Below the pieces are notes generated by a model. That model saw nothing but the letters and a program-made list of their open reading frames with translations. It searched no databases and was not told the origin of the DNA. A stretch of 64,000 nt of DNA, from contig NZ_JBJUVG010000004.1 of assembly GCF_046097595.1 (NCBI RefSeq), positions 62,001 to 126,000 on the forward strand, in the 5' to 3' direction. This document shows, one piece after another, positions 8,813 to 17,818 of the stretch; within the stretch, counting starts at the first letter, position 1; each line of letters starts with the position of its first letter. Made by a program: the position numbers and the translations under genes. This DNA comes from Peptococcus simiae (GTDB lineage Bacteria; Bacillota; Peptococcia; Peptococcales; Peptococcaceae).

Positions 8813-11800
8813 GTCTTTCCCGCACACGCGGGGGTGATCCTAAAGCTAAGCAAATTACTAGATTTTAGTCTAAGTCTTTCCCGCACACGCGGGGGTGATC
8901 CTATTTTAGCATACATCAGGAAATAGATTTAACGGTCTTTCCCGCACACGCGGGGGTGATCCTTGGGCATTAAAGGCCGTCTTTAGGACAGTATCGTCTT
9001 TCCCGCACACGCGGGGGTGATCCCTTCCAGTTGTAACAATAAAAAAATAGCCCCCAGTCTTTCCCGCACACGCGGGGGTGATCCCCCCTGCCACCTTATA
9101 GGCGGCCTGAATTTTGGGTCTTTCCCGCACACGCGGGGGTGATCCCGGATTAAGGGCTTCCTATCCAAGACGGAAGACGTCTTTCCCGCACACGCGGGGG
9201 TGATCCTGTGATCATGACGTTTGCCCAGCAGCCCGAGTAGTCTTTCCCGCACACGCGGGGGTGATCCTGTTAATTTTTTGATTGAGATGCAATCGTGCGA
9301 GTCTTTCCCGCACACGCGGGGGTGATCCCGGGCAGGTTGACCCCCCGACAGGCAGAAGTGCGTCTTTCCCGCACACGCGGGGGTGATCCCCAGTCCTCGT
9401 CGCCATCTGCTGCGTCTCCGTCGTCTTTCCCGCACACGCGGGGGTGATCCTCGGTATTTACCGAGCTAGAGGCCGACCGGGACGTCTTTCCCGCACACGC
9501 GGGGGTGATCCCCCGGCCGCTGAACAAAGCCGGCCATCCGGCGAGTCTTTCCCGCACACGCGGGGGTGATCCCGGGCTATCAACCCGGCTAACGCCGACT
9601 ATAGCGTCTTTCCCGCACACGCGGGGGTGATCCTTTTAGCCCTTTTTAGGGCTATTTTAGGCGGTCGTCTTTCCCGCACACGCGGGGGTGATCCCCACGA
9701 TGGGCTGCGTGTATCCATCCTCCTCGAGTCTTTCCCGCACACGCGGGGGTGATCCTACCACTTGCATTTTGGTCACCTCGCTTTCATGGTCTTTCCCGCA
9801 CACGCGGGGGTGATCCCGTCATGGTGACATTCTACCCCTACGATACCGCGTCTTTCCCGCACACGCGGGGGTGATCCTCCAAGATGTTGGGACAGTGATT
9901 ACGAAACAGTGTCTTTCCCGCACACGCGGGGGTGATCCTGCGACCCCGCTGCACCCTCTTAATCGTTCCCCGTCTTTCCCGCACACGCGGGGGTGATCCT
10001 GCCCCTTGGTCCGATGTGGACAGGCCGTGCTGGTCTTTCCCGCACACGCGGGGGTGATCCCCCACCCGCCTTTTGCAGATCAGCTCCAGGTAGGTCTTTC
10101 CCGCACACGCGGGGGTGATCCCCGTGTCCTTGTCCGCCTCCCCTTCAACCGGCGGTCTTTCCCGCACACGCGGGGGTGATCCTCTCCCAGCCGTTTTCCA
10201 GCTCCTCGCTAATGCGTCTTTCCCGCACACGCGGGGGTGATCCCACCTTCTACTTATGCTATTGTTAAATAGGACAGTCTTTCCCGCACACGCGGGGGTG
10301 ATCCCTTTAATCAAGCAGTTAATGGTTTCTTTTTGCCGTCTTTCCCGCACACGCGGGGGTGATCCTTGCATGGCCGCTTCTTCGGCCACCATGTCTGTGT
10401 CTTTCCCGCACACGCGGGGGTGATCCTGAAATCAAGATAGAGATAGGGAAACAAATCAAGTCTTTCCCGCACACGCGGGGGTGATCCCTCCTTTCTTATC
10501 TGCCTCTTCCGCTTCTTTATGTCTTTCCCGCACACGCGGGGGTGATCCCTTAATCGAGCAATACGACTTAAGGCAATATGAGTCTTTCCCGCACACGCGG
10601 GGGTGATCCCTCTCCTTGTTCCTCAGGCAGCTGATAATCCGCGTCTTTCCCGCACACGCGGGGGTGATCCCCACGATGGGCTGCGTGTATCCATCCTCCT
10701 CGAGTCTTTCCCGCACACGCGGGGGTGATCCCCATGAGTTTTCCCGCAGCTGGGAGGAATTTGAGTCTTTCCCGCACACGCGGGGGTGATCCTTGTCGCT
10801 GGCATAAGGGGCCAGGATTTCAAGTGTCTTTCCCGCACACGCGGGGGTGATCCTCATACTAGCCGGATGGCTTGACGGGTGGGTGTGTCTTTCCCGCACA
10901 CGCGGGGGTGATCCCTATGAAGTTAGTAGGAATTGCAGACTTTTTAGGTCTTTCCCGCACACGCGGGGGTGATCCCAAATTCCCTTTTGTGTCAACCCCA
11001 TGAAGCGTGTCTTTCCCGCACACGCGGGGGTGATCCTTCGACATATGGGATTATGAAAGACCCTAATAAGTCTTTCCCGCACACGCGGGGGTGATCCCTA
11101 TCTTTAGCATTCTTCAGCAACGACCTAAAGGTCTTTCCCGCACACGCGGGGGTGATCCCTAGACGTGAAACGTCCCAATGGTGGCAAGAAAGTCTTTCCC
11201 GCACACGCGGGGGTGATCCCCACAGAGACGGCCAGGGCCAAGGAAAACGCAGGTCTTTCCCGCACACGCGGGGGTGATCCTTTGCGTATGCGCTCAGCAT
11301 CTCGCTCGGTGATGTCTTTCCCGCACACGCGGGGGTGATCCTCACAACCCCCAGGGCCGCCACAATGAGAAGGAGTCTTTCCCGCACACGCGGGGGTGAT
11401 CCCTCTTCATCAAGCATGGGGTAAACTGACACATTGTCTTTCCCGCACACGCGGGGGTGATCCTAGGTCCCGCTTCACCTTGAAGACCCTGGCCTGGTCT
11501 TTCCCGCACACGCGGGGGTGATCCCTGTTAAAGGGGAGCTCCTCATCTGCAGAACTAGTCTTTCCCGCACACGCGGGGGTGATCCTATCTCTCAAATGGC
11601 TGGTGAGCTGGGTTTAAAGTCTTTCCCGCACACGCGGGGGTGATCCTAAGCAACGAGCCAAAGAAAAATACACCCCGAAGTCTTTCCCGCACACGCGGGG
11701 GTGATCCTGGTCAAGTATCGGTTAGGCATATCCAGCTTATGTCTTTCCCGCACACGCGGGGGTGATCCTAGACATGAGTCTAAAGTATCCGCATCCGATG

Positions 11801-11890
11801 AGTCTTTCCCGCACACGCGGGGGTGATCCCGGACCGCTTGGCCGTCATTGTAGAGGTGGAGTGTCTTTCCCGCACACGCGGGGGTGATCC
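8813..11890 (+). CRISPR. Type I-E CRISPR array, 51 repeats and 50 spacers
   Basis: Repeats begin at 8813 and recur every 61 bases to 11863, giving 51 repeats. The 28 bases appear identical in every copy: start GTCTTTC, stem CCCGC/GCGGG around ACAC, end GTGATCC. The next base is always C or T (26 C, 24 T by my count) and belongs functionally to position 29 of the repeat, leaving 32-base spacers. The last repeat is followed by A instead. Spacer 15 (9695-9727) and spacer 31 (10671-10703) are identical. Repeat structure matches Cas6e processing, leaving an 8-base 5' handle GTGATCCY. With leader at the cas2 side, the newest spacers are near 8841. There is no degenerate terminal repeat. Confidence 0.99.
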
Positions 11891-12007
11891 ACCATCGGTA
11901 TGGTAGAAAGGATATATCTGGCCGAAAGATATTAACAGTTTCAGAAAGACGGTATATTGCAAATCTAATAGAGCACGCAGATTAAAACTAAGTAAGGGGC
12001 TTTCAAA

Positions 12008-12229
12008 ATGGATAAGGTTCCTGGAGTGGATGATTATGAGCGGATGAGGAAAGGTAAGGAAGCAACTTGTTGACGGTGCGGCAAGGGGACTTATGAAGCT
12101 TATAACAGATCTCCTGATAAGACTCATCTTTATATATGTAATAATTGTGGAGATTGTGCCATGATTGAAGCCACAGATTTGGTTGAGCAACAGGTTGGCG
12201 AGGATGCTCAAAGAAGTAGCAAGCTTTAA
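12008..12229 (+). pseudogene. Small zinc-ribbon protein interrupted by in-frame TGA
   Basis: ATG 12008 follows AGGGG at 11995-11999. The frame runs 21 codons to TGA at 12071-12073, then stays open 51 more codons to TAA 12227-12229. The two halves together make one zinc ribbon: C-[TGA]-RCGKG before the middle and YICNNCGD after it, so the stop falls inside the first CxxC. Small phage or plasmid zinc ribbons of this shape are common in Clostridia. The simplest reading is a nonsense mutation; opal recoding is possible but unsupported. The gene lies 118 bases after the array in AT-rich DNA unlike the cas genes. Confidence 0.55.
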
Positions 12230-12404
12230 ATACGAATCGGTTAATTAAATTCTCTTAAATGCTGTCATTGCTCGTACTTCCAGAATTCAGGATTAACGAA
12301 GGAGTAGGATAGCAAGAATGTATTTATATAGGTGAAAAATAGGGGAATTTTATACAAAAAAATGAGCATATAAAAGGGTATAATCTCTGCAAGCTATCCC
12401 AAGG

Positions 12405-12521
12405 ATGATGGATGGCATAGAGGAATTGTCAAAAATCTTGCAAGAAAATAAAGTATCTGCTCATTATTTAAGTAAGAAAAATAAGCTAAACAACTTATCC
12501 GCTAGACTTAATATGAACTAG
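12405..12521 (+). CDS. Possible 38-residue ORF, unknown
   Basis: ATG ATG start, 38 residues (MMDGIEELSKILQENKVSAH...), then TAG. It looks helical and charged. TATAAT at about 12380 lies upstream, but there is no good -35, and AAGG touches the start codon, so the ribosome site is poor. It may be a remnant or non-coding. I recognise no family. Confidence 0.2.
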   Translation: MMDGIEELSKILQENKVSAHYLSKKNKLNNLSARLNMN

Positions 12522-12552
12522 GGAGATGTGAACTTAGGAAAAGAGTGATGAT

Positions 12553-12864
12553 ATGCGGGATTTCGAAGTACTAGAGAAGTTTTGCTTGGATATGAATTAT
12601 AAGTTTATTTACAACGATTACACAGGCGAAGTTGTTATTAGAACGATTAATGATAGCTGGAAAGTTGAGCAGGTATACGATTTTAATTGTAAGAGAAAAT
12701 ATAGACTTTATCACATGGGCGATTTGGGAAAGCCGAGATGGCATAGACAGTTAAAGGATAAACTTCGTGTTCAGCAGATTTGCTGCTATATTCAAAAGCA
12801 CGATACCAAGTATTTTCGCCAAGGTGGTATTACCTATACGAAGGTTGTAGAGGTAGGAGGGTGA
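12553..12864 (+). CDS. Hypothetical protein, 103 residues
   Basis: Unrecognised soluble protein, rich in Lys, Tyr and Arg, with three Cys (CLDMN, NCKRK, ICCYI region). ATG 12553 follows GGAAAAGAGTG, a usable ribosome site. Base composition is AT-rich (AAA, TAT, GAT, AGA codons) unlike the GC-rich neighbours, suggesting transfer, possibly phage or plasmid origin. A strong hairpin at 12979-13018 could end its transcript. No catalytic motif or membrane segment is visible. Confidence 0.5.
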   Translation: MRDFEVLEKFCLDMNYKFIYNDYTGEVVIRTINDSWKVEQVYDFNCKRKYRLYHMGDLGKPRWHRQLKDKLRVQQICCYIQKHDTKYFRQGGITYTKVVEVGG

Positions 12865-12978
12865 TGTTCCCTAGGCTGGTCATGATTGGATTTGCCGGTT
12901 CCTTTAGCCGTAATGCATAATGGGTTATAAATAATCTTTTTGTCGTACTGTTGCTTTGTCATACAAAAGCCATATAGT

Positions 12979-13018
12979 CAAAGGCCCGCTTTCTTGTTAT
13001 TAAGAAAGCGGGCCTTTG
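12979..13018. terminator. Strong bidirectional hairpin
   Basis: Perfect 17-base inverted repeat, CAAAGGCCCGCTTTCTT and its complement around a 6-base loop. A and T runs at both ends let it work in either direction. It separates the small ORF from the IS remnant. Confidence 0.75.
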
Positions 13019-13207
13019 ATGTTTGCAGATAAGCAGGTGATAAGCAGATATTGAGGTGGTCTTAAGTTAGGCTAGAATGGAAAGGCACCGCGGAAGATTA
13101 TTTTTTATATAAAATTTCAAAATTGGATCACATAAAAGTTGCCGTCGGCTTGATTGACAAGCAGCCAGCTCGCAGACAAAACCGTCCCTCATCCGGTTAA
13201 GCCGGAT

Positions 13208-13522
13208 TAGGGTGACTCCAAAAGTTGGGCTAGAGAGATAAGCATATCTTTTATACTTGTCTCTCTTTTTATTTGCCTAAGGGGTAGTCCTTAGGCCACC
13301 TGTTTTTTACGATATTCTAGGGAAGCCTTCTACACCTAAAGTTTTGTAAGCGTTCATCCAAGTTCTTGCTGGATTTGAAATGATATTTTTTAGCTAATCG
13401 ATCCACCCAATCGTGCCGGAAAGATATTCTGTGGCGACTTTTATTTTAAATTCCAAACTATATTTTTGCCATGCAAATACTCTCTAAAGTTAGATTTTTT
13501 GATCCAACTTGGGGGCAGTTCA
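13208..13522 (-). mobile_element. Decayed IS3-family remnant (orfA fragment with both ends)
   Basis: Read on the minus strand, the end at 13522 begins TGAACTGCCCCCAAGTTGGA, typical of IS3-type ends; the other end near 13208-13229 carries the related TGACTCCAAAAGTTGGG on the plus strand. Between them, minus-strand frames give pieces of an IS3 orfA: YSLEFKIKVATEYLSG, then LAKKYHF in another frame, then NPARTWMNAYKTLGVEGF. At least two frameshifts and one stop break it, and orfB is absent. A hairpin at 13229-13251 to TCTCTCTTTTT (end near 13267) and the inverted repeat 13275-13296 also lie inside. Confidence 0.6.
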
Positions 13523-13607
13523 GGAGGAAGTTTTTTGGGGCAGTTTTTTAGTGATGCTTTAGCCGGCGGGTCGGGATAAGGAGCGGAGTCCTTTACGGGC
13601 ACTTTAC

Positions 13608-13636
13608 TTGACAAGGAAAAAAATCCCCTTTAAGAT
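13608..13636 (+). promoter_or_regulatory. Sigma-A promoter of the MATE gene
   Basis: TTGACA (13608-13613), 17-base spacer, TAAGAT (13631-13636). The predicted start of transcription is about 60 bases before GTG 13707. There is no other gene between. Confidence 0.65.
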
Positions 13637-13706
13637 GAAAGCACAACAGTGGCTGCCCTTTTTGTCGTAAGTGGCGGTTTTATTTTTTTGCTTGAGGAGG
13701 GATTCG

Positions 13707-15053
13707 GTGGAAGTCAAGGGGCTGAGACGGGACTTTACTCATTATGTCAGTTTGAATGCCATTGCCATGCTGGGCTTTTCTTTTTATGTATTGGCAGACA
13801 CTTTTTTCATTGCCTATTACATCGGGGCGGATGGCCTGGCGGCCCTGTCCCTGGCCCTGCCGGTTTTTTACATTGCCATCAATGGGCCGGGGATTTTACT
13901 GGGGATAGGGTCAGCGGCACTTTTTTCTATTTCTATTGGCAAGCGGCAATTCAAGCGGGCCAGCCAGTACAGCCAAACGGCTCTGGCCACTGGGGTGATT
14001 TATGCCCTGGCCCTGACGGCCTTGTTCTGGCTCTTCCGGGATGAGGTCTGCCGGCTCATGGGGGCCGAGGGGCAAATTTTCTACTATGTGCGGGACTACC
14101 TCTCCTACCTGGTGACCTTTACCCTGGCCTTTGTCCTCTTCCAGGTGTTCCTGGCCACCCTCCGCAATGACGGGAGCCCCCGGATTGCCATGGTGGCTAT
14201 GCTGGTGGGGAACCTGGTGAATACGGTTTTTGACTGGTTTCTGATGGGCCCTCTGGATATGGGCCTGGACGGGGCGGCCTTGGCCACCGGGGCCTCGCCC
14301 TTGAGTTCGCTTTTGGTGGTGGTCATCCACTTTTTCAAGGATGACCGCTACCTGTCCCTGCGGCCCTTTAAGCCGGATTTCAGCCTCTTGCCGGCCATTG
14401 CCCGGACGGGCCTGCCGGCCTTTATAACCGATGCCTCGAATGGGGTATCGACCTATGCCTTTAACCGGATGATCCTCTTTATTGCCAATGCCCTGGCGGT
14501 TTCGGCTTACAGCATTATTTTGAATACGGCCTTGGTCATCGTTTATATCCTGACGGGGATTGCCCAGGGGGTCCAGCCGCTCCTGTCCCTTTACTTTGGC
14601 CGCGGCGAGCCGGATGCTGTCCGGCGGTTATGGCAGTGGGCCATCCGGACCATGCTGGTAGCTTCCGTTTGTATTGTCGTCGTGGGTGAGGTCTTTGCAC
14701 CGGCGATTGTATCCCTCTTTAATACCCAGGGGGATGCGGCCCTCCAGGCCCTGGCGACGCCGGGGATGCGCTATTACTACCTGGCCTTTATTCCTATGGC
14801 CTTGAATATTTTAGCGGTCAATGCCCTGGCGGCAGTGACCGATGCCAGGTCCTCGGTGATTCTTTCCCTTTGCCGGGCCCTGGTCTTCCCCATTCCTGTG
14901 GTGATTATTTTAGGCAATGCCTTCCACCTCACCGGGGTCTGGTTAACGATTCCTTTAGCAGAAGGCCTGACCTTCCTGGTCTTCCTGGTTTTGTACCGGC
15001 ACAGCCGGTTGGCCCAAGGCAAAAGCGTGCCCGTCACTCAGTCCTTAGAGTGA
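13707..15053 (+). CDS. MATE family multidrug exporter
   Basis: Cation-coupled efflux protein of the inner membrane. 448 residues with about 12 hydrophobic segments and an internal two-fold pattern (N-half starting VSLNAIAMLGFSFYVLADTFFIAYY, C-half starting near IARTGLPAFITDASNGVSTYAF). The start is GTG 13707, 6 bases after GAGGAGG (13694-13700); the upstream GTG 13671 has no such site. Its substrate cannot be told from sequence. The stop codon sits in the loop side of the terminator hairpin it shares with mprF. Confidence 0.9.
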   Translation: MEVKGLRRDFTHYVSLNAIAMLGFSFYVLADTFFIAYYIGADGLAALSLALPVFYIAINGPGILLGIGSAALFSISIGKRQFKRASQYSQTALATGVIYALALTALFWLFRDEVCRLMGAEGQIFYYVRDYLSYLVTFTLAFVLFQVFLATLRNDGSPRIAMVAMLVGNLVNTVFDWFLMGPLDMGLDGAALATGASPLSSLLVVVIHFFKDDRYLSLRPFKPDFSLLPAIARTGLPAFITDASNGVSTYAFNRMILFIANALAVSAYSIILNTALVIVYILTGIAQGVQPLLSLYFGRGEPDAVRRLWQWAIRTMLVASVCIVVVGEVFAPAIVSLFNTQGDAALQALATPGMRYYYLAFIPMALNILAVNALAAVTDARSSVILSLCRALVFPIPVVIILGNAFHLTGVWLTIPLAEGLTFLVFLVLYRHSRLAQGKSVPVTQSLE

Positions 15054-15068
15054 GGGGCACGCTTTTTT
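15021..15068. terminator. Convergent terminator between MATE gene and mprF
   Basis: AAAAGCGTGCCC (15021-15032) pairs with GGGCACGCTTTT (15055-15066), with inner CACTC/GAGTG, followed by more T. A-tract on one side and T-tract on the other allow use from both directions. It overlaps the last 11 codons of the MATE gene. Confidence 0.85.
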
Positions 15069-15076
15069 GTGTGCTT

Positions 15077-17668
15077 TTATGAGGCGAAGGGGTCTGTCGG
15101 GGTGTCGCCCAGGGCACGGGACTGGAAGCCTTCGGTTTGGTCGGTTGTTGAGCTGTAGTTGATGAGCAGGACCAGGTAGAGGAGGATGGTGGCCAGCTGG
15201 GCACTGTCCGGGTAAACCAGGAAGACCGGGGTCCAGTTGGGGCGAAATTTACTCTTGTACCGGTGGAGGCCGCTAAAGGAGTAAATGCTGGTACTGAACT
15301 GGTAGGCGGTCCGGATGAGTTTGTCCCGGCGGCCTGAATAGCGGCCGGTGCCGACATTGGCCAGGGGGGAGCTGCCCAGGTCGAAGGACCGGTAGCCGGC
15401 CTCCTTGGCCCATTCGAAGAGGCCGATGAAGAGCATGTCCATGACCCCATCAGCGGCTGTCTTGCTATAGCGCATGAGATCGATGGAGAGGGTGCCATCG
15501 CCATAGTCCGGGACCTCGCTGGCAAAGGCTTGGACCCGGCCGCTGGCGTCACAGAGTTCGAAGATGGCGCTCTTTTGGAGGTAGGCCGGGTCGAAGCTGC
15601 CCAGGGAAAAGTGTAATTCATGGCGGCTGCCCAGCCATTCATCGGAAATTTTCTGCCAGAGGGCCAGTTGCTCCAGGCTGTGGGGCGGGGTGGTCCGGCG
15701 GAGGTAGAAGCCTTCCTTTTCCATGACCGACCGGGTATGGCGGAGGCCCCGGTTCTTTTTCCCGGATAGGGTAAAGCTGGTCAGGTCGACGGTCGCATTT
15801 TCACCCAGCTTTAAGAAGCGGAAGCCTTCATTAATGTATTCGGTCAGGTAGCGGGCTCCGGTACTGTAGAAGGAGACCATCATGCCCAGGTCATCGGCCT
15901 GGAGGATGAGCTCGGAAATGGCGTCGTCTACATCCGCCGGTTCGCCGATGGGGTCGCCCAGGACAAAGATATGGTTCTTGTAGGGCCGGTAGAGCATACA
16001 GACGGTGCCGCTTGAGGCAAAAAAGACCATGGTGTCCCTCATATAGAAGAGGTGGCCGAAGGGGCCGGCCCCATATTGGTCCACCAGGGCCTCAAAGCGG
16101 GCCTGGTCGTCCGGGCCTGGGGGCGTAAAGGTCAAATACCGCCGGCGGGTCGCCAGGGTGGCCAGGGTAATGGCCAATAGCAGGAGGAAGAAAATCACTG
16201 CCCCGGGCACAAAGGCGCCTTCATAGAGGAGGCTATTGATAAAGGGCCGGTGGAGGACCTGCTCCCAGATGACCATAAAGAGGGTGTAGCTGGCCATGAC
16301 CAGGATGAGCCCCACGCTCAGCTTGATGATCAGAGGCCTGCTGACCGGAATAGAGGGTTGGGTAAAGAGGGGCCGGGCCAGGATCAGGACCACAATAAAG
16401 AAGAGGAGGATGGCGGCCAGAATAATGTCCAGCCCCACCAGGAGGCTGGTCACCATCCCGAAGAGCAGGACCCAGATGGCGACGGTATTGGCGTGTCGCA
16501 GGCGGAGGTCAATGCCCCGGGCCACAATAATGAGCAGGATGCCCAGGAGGATGGTTGCCCCCCGGGAGAAGAGGGCCAGGCTGAGGGGCATCAATTGGGC
16601 CAGGACATGGATCCGCCAAAAAAGCGTCGGCAAGACCGCCGAAAAGAGGAGGAGAAGGCCACAAAAGGCAATCCCCACACTGAGCATTCGCGGCAGGATG
16701 TCCAGGACCCGTAAGAAGAGGGCCGGGTTCAGCCGGTTGGTCAGGACCTGGATAATGAGGGTGAAGAGGGCGATGAGCCAGGGCAGGAGGGTGTAAATGA
16801 GTCTTTCTGCCAAGAGGGCCATGACCACTTCGGAAGGGCTGTGGCCCAGGCCGGCAAAAAGGGCCAGGACTGTGGCGTCAAAAGTGCCCAGGCCCCCGGG
16901 GACCATGGAGAGGATCCCGATAATGGTTGCCACCGTATAGACCAGGATGCCCTGGCTGACCGGAATAGACCTGGCAAAATAGTGGAGGACAAAGGAAAAG
17001 TAGAGGCTGGCAACCAGCCATTCCCCGGCAGAGAGGAGGAGGGTCTCCAGCCGCATCTTCCGGGAGAGAAAGGCCAGGGGGGACCGGTTATGGCGTAAAA
17101 CCGGCAGCTGGTCCCCAAATAAGTAGAGGGGGCAGAGGGCGAATAAAATCAGGCAAAAGGGCAGGTAGGTGATTTTACCCAGACTGACCAGGGCAAAGGA
17201 GGCCGGCAGGGCCATCATAAAAAGGCCCAGGAGGGTAGAGGCCAGGATGCCGGCCGATAACTGGTAGGCCTGGTCTTCGTCGGCGCCGGCAGCGGTATAG
17301 AGCTTGAGCCGCAAGGCCCCGCCGGTCAGGCCGGCAAAGCCGACAAAGTTATTAAAGCTCTGGGCAATCCAGCCAATGGAAAAGATCCGCCACTTGGCCA
17401 GGTCCAGCTTAAAGTAGCGGGCAAAGAGCAGGTCATAGAGGGCGCAGCAGCTAAAGGCTGCCAGGCCGCCGGCAATGAGGACCAGCCAATCCCTAAAGGC
17501 CAGCCGGCTGACCATGTGCTCAATATCCCGCATATTGATTTGCTTTATTTCATCCTTTAAGGTAAAAAAAATCACGACCATAAAAAATAAGGCTAGGGCG
17601 ATTTGTAGGGGTGTTCTGTATTTATTTAAGAAGTCTTTCAAATTTTTTATCCATATTTGTCTAGGCAA
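15077..17668 (-). CDS. mprF: MprF-type phosphatidylglycerol lysyltransferase/flippase
   Basis: Adds an amino acid, usually Lys, to phosphatidylglycerol and flips the product outward, lowering membrane negative charge and giving resistance to cationic peptides. 863 residues. The N-terminal two thirds have many membrane segments (flippase part); the C-terminal third is the soluble DUF2156/GNAT-like synthase domain with YRSFDLGSSPLANVG. The start is TTG 17668-17666, 7 bases after AAAGGAGG (17683-17676); the apparent ATG 15 codons or fewer upstream would translate the ribosome site itself (MKKGGN). TATAAT at 17716-17711 on this strand is a possible -10. Lys versus Ala specificity is not decidable here. 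Confidence 0.92.
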   Translation of the reverse strand: MPRQIWIKNLKDFLNKYRTPLQIALALFFMVVIFFTLKDEIKQINMRDIEHMVSRLAFRDWLVLIAGGLAAFSCCALYDLLFARYFKLDLAKWRIFSIGWIAQSFNNFVGFAGLTGGALRLKLYTAAGADEDQAYQLSAGILASTLLGLFMMALPASFALVSLGKITYLPFCLILFALCPLYLFGDQLPVLRHNRSPLAFLSRKMRLETLLLSAGEWLVASLYFSFVLHYFARSIPVSQGILVYTVATIIGILSMVPGGLGTFDATVLALFAGLGHSPSEVVMALLAERLIYTLLPWLIALFTLIIQVLTNRLNPALFLRVLDILPRMLSVGIAFCGLLLLFSAVLPTLFWRIHVLAQLMPLSLALFSRGATILLGILLIIVARGIDLRLRHANTVAIWVLLFGMVTSLLVGLDIILAAILLFFIVVLILARPLFTQPSIPVSRPLIIKLSVGLILVMASYTLFMVIWEQVLHRPFINSLLYEGAFVPGAVIFFLLLLAITLATLATRRRYLTFTPPGPDDQARFEALVDQYGAGPFGHLFYMRDTMVFFASSGTVCMLYRPYKNHIFVLGDPIGEPADVDDAISELILQADDLGMMVSFYSTGARYLTEYINEGFRFLKLGENATVDLTSFTLSGKKNRGLRHTRSVMEKEGFYLRRTTPPHSLEQLALWQKISDEWLGSRHELHFSLGSFDPAYLQKSAIFELCDASGRVQAFASEVPDYGDGTLSIDLMRYSKTAADGVMDMLFIGLFEWAKEAGYRSFDLGSSPLANVGTGRYSGRRDKLIRTAYQFSTSIYSFSGLHRYKSKFRPNWTPVFLVYPDSAQLATILLYLVLLINYSSTTDQTEGFQSRALGDTPTDPFAS

Positions 17669-17739
17669 AACATTTCCTCCTTTTTTCATATTATACAAGC
17701 TAGCCATCAAATTATAAATCACAGATTTTGTAACAAAAC

Positions 17740-17768
17740 TTGTCAGATAATTCCATCTGATGTATAGT
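17740..17768 (+). promoter_or_regulatory. Promoter with overlapping inverted repeat
   Basis: TTGTCA (17740-17745), 17-base spacer, TATAGT (17763-17768). An inverted repeat TCAGAT-aattcc-ATCTGA (17743-17760) fills the space between the two hexamers, a typical repressor position. It would drive the dehydrogenase gene at 17819. Confidence 0.6.
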
Positions 17769-17818
17769 AAAAATAGGTTGATGGATACAGAAGATGAAGG
17801 CGTATAGGAGGCCTAAGT

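Noticed and set aside
8906..11595. Series of minus-strand ORFs through the array with repeated ITPACAGKT, DHPRVCGKD and GSPPRVRER peptides
   Set aside because: They are translations of the CRISPR repeat in three frames (61-base period), not genes.
11780..12211. Minus-strand ORF of 143 residues at the array end
   Set aside because: It runs into the repeat sequence, has no ribosome site and overlaps the zinc-ribbon frame.
13080..13230. Possible riboswitch in the dyad-rich stretch before the MATE gene
   Set aside because: The dyads fall within or beside the IS3 remnant, about 400 bases from the MATE promoter, and no known aptamer core is visible.
16250..16796. Plus-strand ORFs opposite mprF
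   Set aside because: Antisense shadows of GC-rich membrane coding sequence with low-complexity charged products.
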